Source: Euclidia mi (lineage: Eukaryota; Arthropoda; Insecta; Lepidoptera; Erebidae). Taken from it: a stretch of DNA of 64,000 bases. Each line of letters opens with the position of its first letter. Positions within the stretch are counted from its first letter, which is position 1. Below, in pieces: positions 42,871 through 54,700 of this stretch. The position numbers and the translations under genes were made by a program. The notes beneath the pieces were generated by a model. That model searched no databases. It saw nothing but the letters and a program-made list of their open reading frames with translations, and was not told where the DNA came from. Location: positions 91,876,051-91,940,050 of the forward strand of contig OX123182.2 in assembly GCA_944739405.2 (NCBI GenBank), in the 5' to 3' direction.

Positions 42871-43831
42871 CCATTAAATGTTAAGTACCTAGTTACCACA
42901 ATACATCAGTGAAAACAGCATTCCAATTCGATTAGCCGTTTCTGAAATTAGCGTGCACAAACGCACAGACAAACAGACAAAAATTGTAATACTTACTTAA
43001 TTATATTTTTGGCTTCTCTTCTTTAATGTAGACCCCTTAAAATAGATTTCTCCTGAATATCTTCCATGTACGGACATCGATCACTTACAGATTTATTAAA
43101 TGTATAGATGGCCGTTTCGCACGTTAAACAAAAATCAACCGTATAGCCGTACCTATAGTACCCATACTGGCGCGGCGAGATTTGGAAGTTTTATTCCATC
43201 TATATATTGTGTGTTTATAAACCGATTTCTATTTTTTTTTTATAAAATACATATTACAGTGGTCTTTTTGAATATGGAAGTTTGATAAAAATATATCTAT
43301 GTGAAATACAATATAATTATTGATGTATTTAATACACTTTGAAGAAATGCCTAACAATTAAACACGTTATTGTGGCTTATTTATAAAAGATAGATATATA
43401 CCATCATCTTTGTAATACATACTTTTGGCGAAAGATAAACGTATGCGAGGATAAGAGCTCGAAAGCGCATTTTCATCCGACTTGCTTCAAATTTATCGTC
43501 ACTGCCCCGCTCCTATGTGTCTTAGCGTTATGTTATATAGCCTATAAGCTGCCCAGGAGTATGGACTACAATCGTACCAAGTTTGGTTAAAATCCCTTCA
43601 GTAGTTTTTTACCCATGCGTGCACATACAGACAGACAGACAGACAGACAAAAAATTTACTAAGTGCATTTTTGGCATCAGTATCGATCACCATTCATCCT
43701 CCAATATTAATTTTGAATATATATTCAATGTACAGAATTGACCTCTCTACAGTTTTATTATTACATCATGTTGGTCAATGGCTGAATAAAATGTGATATC
43801 TTTTTGTGTTCACTTTTACTGGGGCCTTGAT

Positions 43832-44010
43832 TAATGCGGGTTGCAGACCAAGAGCTAAGCTAAGTTAGTTAAGCTTAGCTCGCATAGCTGACGTAGTTTT
43901 CCATACTTGTTTCATAGTTTGCGGTCTGCACACATGTATGGAAAACTGCGTCAGCTATGCGAGCTAAGCTAAACTAACTTAGCTTAGCTCTTGGTCTGCA
44001 ACCCGCATTA
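43832..44010. mobile_element. Foldback MITE, ~179 bp
   Basis: Arms of about 75 bp starting TAATGCGGGTTGCAGACCAAG are nearly perfectly inverted, with a short centre. A transcript would fold into a long hairpin. Ends in TAA/TTA; the target duplication is unclear. Confidence 0.85.
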
Positions 44011-44029
44011 TGCTTGGATAACTAATCTA

Positions 44030-46560
44030 TCTATATACCTATATATAAAATTCTCGTGTCAGGTTAGTTAAAATACTCCTCCGAAACGGCTGGACCGATT
44101 TGTATGAAATTTGTATGTTTATTCGGTAGGTCTGAGAATCAATCGTAATCTATTTTTCGAAACCCTAAGTCGTAAGGGTGGCCAACACAAAAATAATACT
44201 TTTTTATATTTTGGCATTATTTTTCTTTTTATTTTTTTTATGGTGTGGAATTAAAAATTACATACAAATCTTAATTTTCAGCCTTTTAGCATCAACCCCT
44301 ATTTTTTTAATAGACTTATTAGTAATTTAATCATATCGCTAGATCAGTTGTTCACGCCAGACGCATGGCGGAGTAATGGGGTGCCAATACGAACATTTTA
44401 TTTTTAGTTTTGAAAAGTGATCACAGATGGCGTTACGGGTAATCAATTTAAATGTGTCCGTTTCGATGGCGCGGCCATGACGTTATTTTTTTTAAAAAAT
44501 GATAACAAGATTTTGTAAAAATTTGTAAAAGTAGACTCCCAAAACCATAAATTTGTCAAAGCTATGGTTAAAAGGTTAAAAAGTTATAAGGGTTTGAACG
44601 TGGCCGCGCCATTGAAACGCTCCGAACCGCGCGGCCACGGAGATCTTTAAAACTAAGCATTGCAGAGACCTGAAATTTTGGTAAGTAACAGATTGAATTT
44701 GTAAAAAATTTGTAAAAAATATAGAAAAAAATCCTGAGCTTATATTTTAGGAGCTGTGAGACTAATACGCCATGGCCGCGCCAATGAAACGGTGAAAAAC
44801 ACATTTTCGCCGATATCTCGTTGAAAAAGCAACGCAGACGTCTGAACATTTTTGTAAAACCCACATTTGAATTTGTCAAAACTAGTGAAAATACAACAAA
44901 AAATCCTAGGTTTATATTTCTGGAGCTATAAGACTAATTATTCGCCATGGCCGCGCCATTGAAACGGTGAAAAACACATTTTCGCCAATATCTCAGTGAA
45001 AAAGCAACGCAGACGTCTGAAGTTTTTTGTAAAACCCTCATTTGAATTTGTCAAAACCAGTAAAAATAAAATAAAATATCCTAGGTTTATATTTCTGGAG
45101 TTATAAGACTAATACGCCATGGCCGCGCCATTGAAACGTTGAAAAACACATTTTCGCCGATATCTCGCTGAAAAAGCAACTCGGACGTCTGAAGTTTTTT
45201 GTAAAACCTGGATTTGAATTTGTCTAAACTAGTACAAATAAAACAAAAAATCCTAGGTTTATATTTCTGGAGATATAAGACTAATACGCCATGGCCGCGC
45301 CATTGAAACGGTGAAAAAATACGTAATCGCCGATATCTCGCTGAAAAAGCAACGCAGACGTCTGAAGTTTTTTGTAAAACTCGATTTGAATTTGTCAAAA
45401 CTAGTAAAAATAAAACATAAAATCCTAGGTTCATATTTCAGGAGCTGTAAGACTAAACAATACGTAATCTACAGCTCCTGAAATGTAAACCTAGGGTTTT
45501 TATGCGCATTTTCACCAGTTTTGACACCAGTTTTTCAGATCTAGGTTTTCAAAAAACTTCAGACCTCTGCGATGCTTTTTCAGCGAGATATAGGCCATTA
45601 CATATTTTTTTACCGTTTCAATGGCGCGGCCATGGCGTATTAGTCTTATATCTCCAGAAATATAAACCTAGGATTTTTTGTTTTATTTTTACTAGTTTCG
45701 ACAAATTCAAATCCAGGTTTTACAAAAAACTTCAGACGTCTACGTTACTTTTTCAGCGAGATATAGGTGAAAATGTGTTTTTCACCGTTTCAATGGCGCG
45801 GCCATGGCGTATTAGTCTTATAACTCCAGAAATATAAACCTAGGATATTTTGTTTCATTTTTACTGGTTTTGACAAATTCAAATGAGGGTTTTACAAAAA
45901 ACTTCAGACGTCTGCGTTGCTTTTTCAGTGAGATATAGGCGAAAATGTGTTTTTCACCGTTTCAATGGCGCGGCCATGGCGAATTAGTCTTATAGCTCCA
46001 GAAATATAAACCTAGGATTTTTTGTTGTATTTACACTAGTTTTGACAAATTCAAATCTGGGTTTTACAAAAAACTTCAGACGTCTGCGTTGCTTTTTCAA
46101 CGAGATATCGGTGAAAATGTGTTTTTCACCGTTTCAATGGCGCGGCCATGGCGTATTAGTCTCACAGCTCCTAAAATATAAGCTCAGGATTTGTTTCTAT
46201 ATTTTTACAAATTTTTTACAAATTCAATCTGTTACTTACCAAAATTTCAGGTCTTTGCAATGCTTAGTTTTAAAGATCTCCGTGGCCGCGCGGTTCGGAG
46301 CGTTTCAATGGCGCGGCTACGTTCAAACCCTTATAACTTTTTAACCATAGCTTTGACAAATTTATGGTTTTGGGAGTCTACTTTTACAAATTTTCGCAAA
46401 ATCTTGTTATAATTTTTTTTAAAAAAAAAAGGTCATGGCCGCGCCATCGAAACGGACACATTTAAATCGATGGTCAATAAACATAAGATTTGAGTAAAAT
46501 TTGAGCAAACAAAATGAAACATTACTAATTTTTGGCTCGTTAATAATATTTGACACTATT
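44030..46560 (+). repeat. Interspersed repeat carrying the large foldback element
   Basis: It starts with the Helitron-like 'tctatctatatacctatatataaaattctcgtgtca' and continues with 'ggctggaccgatttgtatg' and 'aagtcgtaagggtggccaacac'. A second copy lies inverted at 58786-59140 and lacks the foldback element, so it serves as the empty site. After the insertion it continues 'tcgatggtcaataaacat'. Confidence 0.65.
44453..46460. mobile_element. 2.0-kb foldback element built of ~173-bp subrepeats
   Basis: Two arms of about 1 kb are inverted copies, meeting near 45460. Each arm holds four full subrepeats of about 173 bp with the core GCCATGGCCGCGCCATTG (44769, 44944, 45116 and 45290 in the left arm; matching positions in the right) plus diverged end units. 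The outer ends are TGTGTCCGTTTCGATGGCGC. The flanks carry TTTAAA on both sides (44447-44452 and 46461-46466); the empty copy at about 59050 has a single TTTAAA, which may also be read as TTAA. The 100-115 aa frames inside are translations of the subrepeat, not genes. Confidence 0.9.
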
Positions 46561-46774
46561 TCTTTTGCATTTTAATAGATATTTTGAATTGGTCCAGATT
46601 TTACATGCTCAGTAGCGCCAAACACAATAATTAGCCATCTAGCTTCCTATTACACAAATTATTGAACACTAGATGGCACTATTTACCATTAAATTCGACT
46701 GAAATAACGTCTTTAGTATAGAAAATTAATATCGAACATTGTATATTTTTGGACTTATTATACATACAATATAC

Positions 46775-47014
46775 TCGCGTCTATATCCCCGAAGAGGTAG
46801 GCAGAAGTATATTGCTACACCCACTTTTCGCCGATTTATTTTAGTCCCACGTAATAGGGGGCGAGCCTATTGCCGTACCGAGCACATTACCACTCTGTGC
46901 TGCTACTGAGAATTTCGTAACGGAAAAACCCAATAACACTTTGCCCGACCCGGGAATCGAACCCGAGACCTCCCAATCCCACGCGCACATTTATGCCGTG
47001 AGACCAAGGAGGCG
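46775..47014 (-). repeat. tRNA-derived SINE
   Basis: Same family as 40738-40980: 'tatatccccgaagaggtaggcag' at the left and the tRNA-like head with 'ccgggaatcgaacccgagacctcc' at the right. Confidence 0.75.
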
Positions 47015-47207
47015 AGAACTTATTATAGGTACCCTAATATAATAATTATAAAAGGATTTGGATGACGACGAGCACAGGTTGGGGGTCGGTCGACCTCCTA
47101 GATCAGGGATCCCCAAACTATTTTGGCCAAATGACCCCTTTTCCAAAATTAACTGTTACCTCAGGCCAAATTACCTACTTTTAAGATCAACCCCCTTATT
47201 CATAATG

Positions 47208-47327
47208 GTCCGCTAACTTAAAACAGCTGCTACAGTGTGTTATTTTTCATTCTGACTTAGGTCAATAGAAGACAGAGTGAGAATTAGCTATGCTTTAAGT
47301 TAGCAGACTATTATGAATAAGGGGGCC
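47208..47327. mobile_element. Small foldback MITE inside the hAT
   Basis: Inverted arms start CCCCCTTATTCATAATGGTC and end with the complement ATTATGAATAAGGGGGC. About 120 bp. Confidence 0.8.
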
Positions 47328-48288
47328 TATCTTTAGTTTTTTTCCTATTGATACAAAATACCTAGGTACTAAGGTACCAATTGGAAAACTTTGCACTTGG
47401 TTAAGTGAGTAAAGTTGACTTCATTTTCTCATCAAAATTTAACAAAATAAAAAGACATACAATTCAGTAAATATCAAGTTTAATTTACAATGATTATTAC
47501 AAATTAGGTACTTAAAGAAAGAATCTTAGTAGGTAGGAAATTATATTTAAAAAAGTATTAATTCGCAAAGAGAAAATAAAACATTCAGTGTGATGGATGA
47601 ACCTGGTGACTATCTACCAATCTAGCTACATCCGGTTCAATATTGGTGAGTTGCAGCCTTAAATCTCCACGTTCGTTGATTTTCAAACGGTTTCTTTGTT
47701 TCGTCAAAATATTTGTTACCACACTGAAGCTTTTTTAACATGGTGATGGAAAAGCGATAAGGTATTTTTCAGCAATTTTCCTCAATGTAGGATACTTTGT
47801 TTCAATGTTGCGGTGCAACCAGAACTTCTGATAGCCTTGGTCGAACTTCTGCTTAAGCTCTTCGTCTGTGCTGATGGTAGTCAACTCTTCTTGCATTATC
47901 ACATTGGCTTTTTCTATGGCTGTGGTATTGAACGGATTTATTATCCATTGAGGAATTTGTAAACTTAAAAGATCCTCAAACCTCTCCGTAAAGTCCTTGT
48001 GTAATGCGTCCAAGCAATGAATACAAAAATGTCCAGCAATGGTGTTCTGTGCAAATGTCCAAGTGAGTGACATATAATAAAATGTCATCATCTTGAAGCA
48101 TTTCTGGTAATTTTGACAAATGCAGAAACTGCGAATATTCTTTTCTGCCTAAATTTTGTTTATAAAGGATTAGTTTACCCACGAAGGCCGATATTATTGA
48201 TTTTGTTTTAATCAAGTTAAGATCGTCAACCTGCAGCAAATTAACTTTGTTGAACATTTCAAAGATATCAGTCAAGTAATAAATATCT

Positions 48289-49736
48289 TAATATTTCCTT
48301 GGGTTTACGCGAATGTTACACATTGAAATTAAACTACAGTTTACGGATTTTATCGCGTTATATTACTTTCACTGGTTATTTGTTATTACATTTAAACCGA
48401 AAGATCTAGAAACTACATTTTTATTTCTAGCCGACGTTTCGAATTCTTTACAGGATTCATGTTCACGGCAAACTGAGGTGATATATTTGTCTGTGTCTTG
48501 AATTTGAAAGTTATCTCAAAGTACCCGAACATTTTTTTGCAGACTGCCACCATCACACCGAGGTTCTACAAGCGGTATGTAGATGACACTTTTACAATTT
48601 TACCAACAGATAGTGTTAATGTATTCCTAGATCATCTTAATTCTATTCATAACAACATCAAATTTACAATGGAATTAGAGGCAAACAATTCTTTAGCTTT
48701 CCTAGATGTACTTGTTATCAGGAACAAAAACAACTCTTTGAGCCACACTGTGTATAGGAAAAAGACACATACAAATAGGTACTTAAACGGTGAATCTCAC
48801 CACCATCCTAAACAGTTAGCTACCATAGGAATGTCTTTGTTTCAGAGAGCCCGGGGGATCTGTGACAAGAAACACCTAGACGCTGAGCTTCAACATGTCA
48901 AGCAAGTTCTGCAAGACAACAAGCTCCGACCACCACGCCAACGTCGCAGATCCCCGAAGAACAAGCCAGCCACAGTAGAGAGACAACCTGCTGTCCATAC
49001 ATCAAGGGCGTGACCGACAAGATTGGCTACATCTTGAAGCGAGCTTCAATCAAAACTTTCTACAAGCCGCCAACGAAGATAAGCCAATTATTACCATCTG
49101 TCAAGAGTCAGTTACCCTTATAAGAGGCCGGGATTTACAAGATAGACTGTGAGTGTGGGCTCTCATACATTGGACAAACCAAGAGAAGCATAGGCATTCG
49201 ACTAAAGGAACATATAGCTGACATTAAACAAACGCTCGACGAAGTCTGCTGTGTGTGTGAACATGTAGAACAAGGAACCAACCATTACCTGCGATTTGAT
49301 AAACCACAGATACTCGCAAAAGAACACCGCTTTATTCCAAGAATGATACGTGAAGCTCTTGAAATTAAAAAACATCCTAATTTCAATAGGGAAGATGGTT
49401 GGAATGTACCTCCAGCTTGGGACCCTGTTATCAGGCTAATGAAACCCACAAAGGACAAAGTCACCAGAAGACATCAAGACACAGTGAGCACATTCTGCGT
49501 AGATAGTAACACCAATAGTTGAAAAAGTGTTCTGGTACTTTGAGATACCTTTTAAATTCAAGACAAAGAAAAATATCACCTCAATCTGCCGTGAACATGA
49601 ATCCTGTAAAGAATTCGAAACGTCGGCTAGTAATAAAAATGTAGTTTCTAGAGATCTTTCGGTTTAAATGTAATAACAAATAACCAGTGAAAGTAATATA
49701 ACGCGATAAAATCCGTAAACTGTATTTTAATTTCAA
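48289..49736 (+). mobile_element. Penelope-like element, truncated, with inverted termini
   Basis: Inserted in the hAT coding region with a 12-bp duplication, TAATAAATATCT (48277-48288 and 49737-49748). The left ~220 bp and right ~200 bp are inverted copies of each other ('cgtttcgaattctttacagg', 'gccgtgaacatgaatcctg', 'ttacggattttatcgcgtt'), as expected for Penelope elements with inverted pLTR-like ends. It carries the end of the reverse transcriptase and a GIY-YIG endonuclease. Confidence 0.88.
48540..49522 (+). pseudogene. Penelope RT end plus GIY-YIG endonuclease, broken
   Basis: It opens at the catalytic RT motif (RYVDDTFTI), followed by NSLAFLDVLVIRNKNNSL and YRKKTHTNRYL. A frame shift near 48950 leads to KGVTDKIGYILKRASIKTFYK. 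An in-frame TAA near 49120 precedes the endonuclease start AGIYKIDCECGLSYIGQTKRS, and the rest (YLRFDKPQILAKEHRF, REALEIKKHPNFNREDGW) ends at 49522. The first RT domains are missing. Confidence 0.88.
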
Positions 49737-49915
49737 TAATAAATATCTGTTTTACAATTGTTCAGATTTTCTTTCAAATTCGGATCTTTGTCTTGTAAAA
49801 ACTCCAAACACAGATTAAAAAATGGCTGAAAATCTTTCTAAGCAAGAGGCTCTTGATAGCGAACTTCAGTGTGCAGAAGTAATCGACTAAAGACTTCGTC
49901 GTTTTCCTCACATAA

Positions 49916-50235
49916 ATAAAATAAATAAATAAAAAATAAAAAAAGCCTTTATTATTCCATTGGCATGTACATTCATAGCAATAGTAAATCACATTATTAG
50001 TCTTATATATAATTATGCCATCTGGACCCCTCTTCGGGTGAAGGTCTCCTCCAGACATTGCCACTTGTCGCGATTCTTAGCGAGATTTGACCAATTTCGT
50101 GTTCCAATGGCCTCTATCTCGTCCTTCCACCTTGCTTTTGGTCTACCTCTGCTTCTGTGCCCATGAGGTCCTTTCCACATAGTGACGGTCTTCGTCTACC
50201 TGTTGTCAGTGTAGCGTGCCACATGGCCTGCCCAC
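49916..50235 (-). pseudogene. LINE 3' fragment
   Basis: On the minus strand it encodes TVTMWKGPHGHRSRGRPKARW, EIEAIGTRNWSNLAKNRDKW and CLEETFTRRG, a typical reverse-transcriptase C-terminus of LINEs. It ends in an AT-rich tail (49912-49945). It is inserted in the hAT just upstream of its readable transposase part. The remainder to 50600 is unassigned. Confidence 0.7.
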
Positions 50236-51253
50236 TTCCACTTCACATAGCTGAGCAAATAACCGAGAGTTCAAAGAATTGCTTCGAATCTTGTTGATAG
50301 CATTAATTATTACATATTGTAAAGACTTATGCAATCTAGGACTCAGCTTTTTTGCTATTAAATGCTGCCTGTGACTTGCCGAGTTTTTCATCTTGTACAA
50401 ACTTGAGGCTTTACATTACTACAACAATGATATTTCTTACAAAAATATTAATTATTCTTAGTACACGTAATACAACATAAACAATACAGTACCTACCTTA
50501 AAAGTTTTAAATAAAAACTTGTGTTAATTTAATAGGGGTCGATCTTTAGACCTCGTCGACCCCCAAAATCAGTTTTCGTGTATGTCGACGCCTAGGAAAC
50601 CGGTATCGACCACTTTGGGAATCCCTGTCCTAGATAGTACAGCAGGAGGTGCTCGACGACCAGCTGTTGCCGGACCACTAACCTGTGCTCGTCGTCATCC
50701 AAATCCTTGGGAAAACAAACTTCATGCAAGTTTGTCACGGTGAAACTAGCAAGTTTGATTTAAATTTGCTGCAAGTTTGTTGCTATCTGGAAACTAAGCA
50801 GAGAGCTTGTACTATGGATACTAGACAATGGATAAACATAGATATACGCTTTTATTTTTGTAAATACATACATATTATACATAGAAACACCCAAACCAAG
50901 ACAAACATCCATGTTCATGCACACAAATGTTTTACTTGAGCGGGAATCGAACCCGCGACCATCGGCGTGGACAACAGTAACAGATCTAGCGATATGATTA
51001 AAACAGCCATTTTCAATATTCGAACTATAGGTGTCCGTATACGCAGCAGGACCCTACGTTTAATTCGATTGAAAGTTAACTTTTTACGTGCGTGGTATTT
51101 AGTACTTTTCGAATTGTAGAAGTAAAAAAATAGTACCTTCATTGTTACAGCGAAATCTTGAATTATTACCCAGCAGGACCCTCCGCTGTTTGAAGGTTTT
51201 CAGACCAATAGTATATGTCACCGCTTAGCGATGTATTAGTACCTTTAAAATAC

Positions 51254-51705
51254 TGTTACGAGCTGGGGTTCGACGATAAATTATAACTCACTATGCCACT
51301 TAAACTGAACTTTATTTATACACAAACACTACACACACTTATTTACACAACCAGTAAAAACACACTTATTTCACACTTTTCCACTTCACTAATAAGAACA
51401 ACACTAAACACTTCCGAATTACTTCTCCTTCGCTTGATGTTGATCGCTTTCCGTATTCAATTGAACTGTCCGTTCCGTTCGCTCGCCCTCTATTTATACT
51501 GGCCGGATAACATCACTAGACTTTTCGAGACGACTCACGAAATTTCTGGAAACGTGTAACGTGTTTCTAGATGTCGCGTAAATGTTCTATTTACACCAAC
51601 GCCATCTATTAGAGGATAGATGAAACAGCCTTAAACAACCGATACATCTAATCTCATGTAGTTCTCCCATTCACTGATAGATGGCGTTATTTTCGATTCG
51701 TAACA
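51254..51705 (-). repeat. 3' LTR of the gypsy element
   Basis: 452 bp, TGTTACG...CGTAACA. Differs from the 5' LTR near position 51531 (c/g) and near 51695 (g/a). Confidence 0.93.
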
Positions 51706-51716
51706 CGGCCTCCCTC

Positions 51717-54700
51717 TTAAACGTGTTCGTCTCGAACATCGTTGGACCCATAGTAACGAGCCAACCGGTCCACATGAACTATCTTCGGTGCACCTCGCGA
51801 CCCCTTCTGGATTCGATAGGTAACGTCGTTCATCCTGGTAATTATGCGATATGGCCCGTCCCATCTGCCTTGTAACTTAGGCGATTTTCCTTTGCTTCGT
51901 ACTGGGTTATAAAGCCACACCAATGATCCCTCATCGAAGCCTTTGTTATTTGCCTTCCGGTCGTAGCGAGTCTTCATCTTCTCAGACATCTGTTGTCCAG
52001 ATTCCCTGATGTGCTCGTATACGTCGTTCATCCTGTTGCGTAGCTCGGTTGCGTAATCCGTTATATTGCGTGGAGACTCTGGTGGAATACCGGTGATAAG
52101 GTCTGCAGGTAAACGGAGTTCTCTACCGAAATTGGCAAAAGCTGGTGTTATTCCTGTAGTTTCGTGGACCGCACTGCGATATGACAGGAGAAATGGTTGG
52201 ATGTGCTTGTCCCAATCTCTTTGTTTGCTCTCCACGACCTTCGCCAGGTACCTTTCCAGTGATTGGTTAAACCGTTCAACCATGCCATCTGATTGCGGAT
52301 GATAAGCCGTGGTCCTGGTTTTATGCGCACCCATTACGCGACAAGTCTCCTTGAACACCTCAGATTCAAAGTTCCGGCCTTGATCGCTGTGGATTTCCAA
52401 GGGTACCCCGAATCGACAAAAGACTTCATGCACCAGCTTGTCGGCCACTGTGGTAGCTTCTTGATTTGGGATTGCAAACACTTCAGGCCACTTCGTGAAG
52501 TAATCCATCACTACCAAGAAGTATTTGTTTCCATCCTGGCTCTCGGGAAAGGGCCCAGCGACATCCAAGGCTATGCGCTCCCATGGGGCTCCCACATTGT
52601 ACACCTTTAATGCACCTCTGCTTCGAGTATGTGGCCCCTTGACAGCCGCACAACTTGTGCATTTGCGGCACCAATCCTCGACGTCATCCCGACAGTGGAG
52701 CCAATAAAACCACTCCCGGATCTTAGTAAGGGTCTTCTTAACTCCCATGTGACCTCCCGAAGCACCATTGTGATAGAGCTGCAAGACTTGCGGCACCTTA
52801 GTTTTGGGCACTACCATTTGCAAATGGCACTGGTTACCGCGAGCGTTTTCCCATTTGCGGCACAGAACTCCATCCTGGACGACCAAGCTTTCCCACTGTG
52901 CCCAATAACTCTTGGTGATAGGGCTCATTGCTGCGATATCACTCCATTTGGGCCTAGGAGCGCCTGATTTCTTCCATTCAAGAATCGGCTGTACATCCTT
53001 GTCATCTTGCTGAGCACTCTGCAATGCTTCTCTCCATTCGTCGCTTAGATCCGTCTTTAACATCCTCACTAGCGCTGCCTGCTTTGCTTCCTGTCGGCTA
53101 CAGTGCTTGCACTGGTCGGGACACGGCCTACGCGATAGGGCATCTGCGTTACCATGGGACTTGCCGCTGCGATGTTGTATTACAAAATCAAACTCTTGCA
53201 GTAGTTCAATCCATCTAGCTACTTGTCCTTCTGGGTCCTTAAATTGAAGTAGCCATTTCAGCGCTGCATGGTCGGTTCGCAGGTGGAATTTACGGCCCAA
53301 CAAGTATTTGTTGAAATGCTGCAACGTCTTTACTACAGCCAAGAGTTCCCGCCTGGTGACGCAGTAGTTTCTTTCGGGTTTGGATAAGGTCTTGCTGAAA
53401 TATGCTATAACAACTTCTTGATCACCCTTCTTTTGTGACAGCACGCCGCCAATTCCGGTGTTACTGGCATCTGTGTCAACTACGAATTCATGCTCATTGT
53501 CAGGGTAGCCTAGAATAGGTGCAGTACACAGATGTTCCTTGAGCTTCTGGAATGCAACGTCACAGCTCTCATTCCAACAGAACTGTACTCTGTCTTCGGT
53601 GAGCTTATGAAGAGGTCGAGCAATGTCAGCAAAGTTCTTCACAAACCGTCGGTAGTAGGAGCATAATCCGAGGAATGCTCTGACCTGCGTTTTGTTCTCT
53701 GGAACTGGCCATTCCTTCACGGCAATGATCTTTTCCGGGTCAGTTTGAATACCGTTCTCCGAGACCACATGTCCTAGAAAGTTCACTTGCCGTCTGAATA
53801 ACGCGCATTTCTTCGGACTCAGCTTCAAATTAGCTCCTCGTATCTTTGACAGCACTTGTTCCAAGTTTCGAAGGTGATCCTGGAAGGTGCGCCCCACGAT
53901 GATGATGTCATCCAAGTAGACCAGGCAGGCGTCTCCAATCAGTCCCATAAGCACTCGCTCCATCAGTCTCTCAAAAGTAGCCGGAGCGTTGCACAATTCA
54001 AAGGGGATGACGTTAAATTGCCATAATCCTTTCCCTGTGGAGAATGCCGTCTTCTCCTTGTCTCGAGGATCTATTTCCACCTGCCAGTAGCCACTTTTTA
54101 GGTCTAAGGTAGAAATCCACTTCATCCCCGTCAGCGTATCCAGTGTGTCATCGATCCTTGGCAGCGGGTAGCTGTCCTTCTTTGTGATGTCGTTTAATCG
54201 ACGGTAGTCTACACAGAAGCGCATGCTGCCATCTTTCTTCTTAACTAGCACCACCGGCGAACACCACGGGCTGGATGAAGGCTCGATTACGCCTTCCTTC
54301 ACCATACCGTCGATCATAGCTTCCACTTCACGTTCCCGTGCCACTGGCACACGTCTTGGTCGCTGGCGAATTGGAGTTTCACTTCCCGTGTTTATTTTGT
54401 GCTGGACTAGTGCTGTCTTCCCTATGTCGGCATCACTGGTCGAGAAAATATCGGCGAACCGGTTCAACATCTTCTTAGCCTTGGTCTTCTCTTCTTCTGA
54501 CAGGGTACTTTGGCAGTCCTCCAAAAGTGAAGACACGTCGAATCGTGCAGCCTGAACCTTGGCGCTGGTAGGTTGCTCCTGACATCTACGCATCCAAGCC
54601 GCTCCTTCATAGGTGCCCAATTCCGTCCCTTTCTTGAGCAACACTTCCTTGTCACTTGCATTTAGTGCGCGTACTGATGAAACTTTGGTACCCCTTACCA

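Larger units (their letters stand above)
47590..49905 (-). pseudogene. hAT (ZBED/Buster-type) transposase, fragmentary
   Basis: Reading on the minus strand from about 49905: LLLHTEVR, FQPFFNLCLEFLQDKDPNLK, then across the Penelope insertion LTDIFEMFNKVNLLQ and FVGKLILYKQNLGRKEYSQF, then FTERFEDLLSLQIPQWIINPF, and finally the dimerisation end with FSVVTNILTKQRNRLKI and RGDLRLQLTNIEPDVARL. This order matches the C-terminal half of Buster-group hAT transposases and their ZBED5-like relatives. Frame shifts (near 48060 and 47735), stops and the insertion make it inactive. Confidence 0.85.
47104..50627 (-). mobile_element. hAT element (Buster-like), interrupted
   Basis: The ends CAGGGATCCCCAAAC and the complement (CAGGGATTCCCAAAG) fit the hAT CAGRG-type terminus. 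They are flanked by a perfect 8-bp duplication, TCCTAGAT (47096-47103 and 50628-50635). The element carries a broken transposase on the minus strand, a small MITE, a Penelope-like element and a LINE fragment. Confidence 0.9.

Noticed and set aside
44568..46412. Several 73-115 aa ORFs with 'FQWRGHGVLV' repeats
   Set aside because: They are produced by the ~173-bp subrepeats of the foldback element and appear equally in both arms. No independent support for a gene.
51293..51559. 88-aa ORF repeated at 56658-56924
   Set aside because: Same sequence in both LTRs on the antisense strand. Not a gene.
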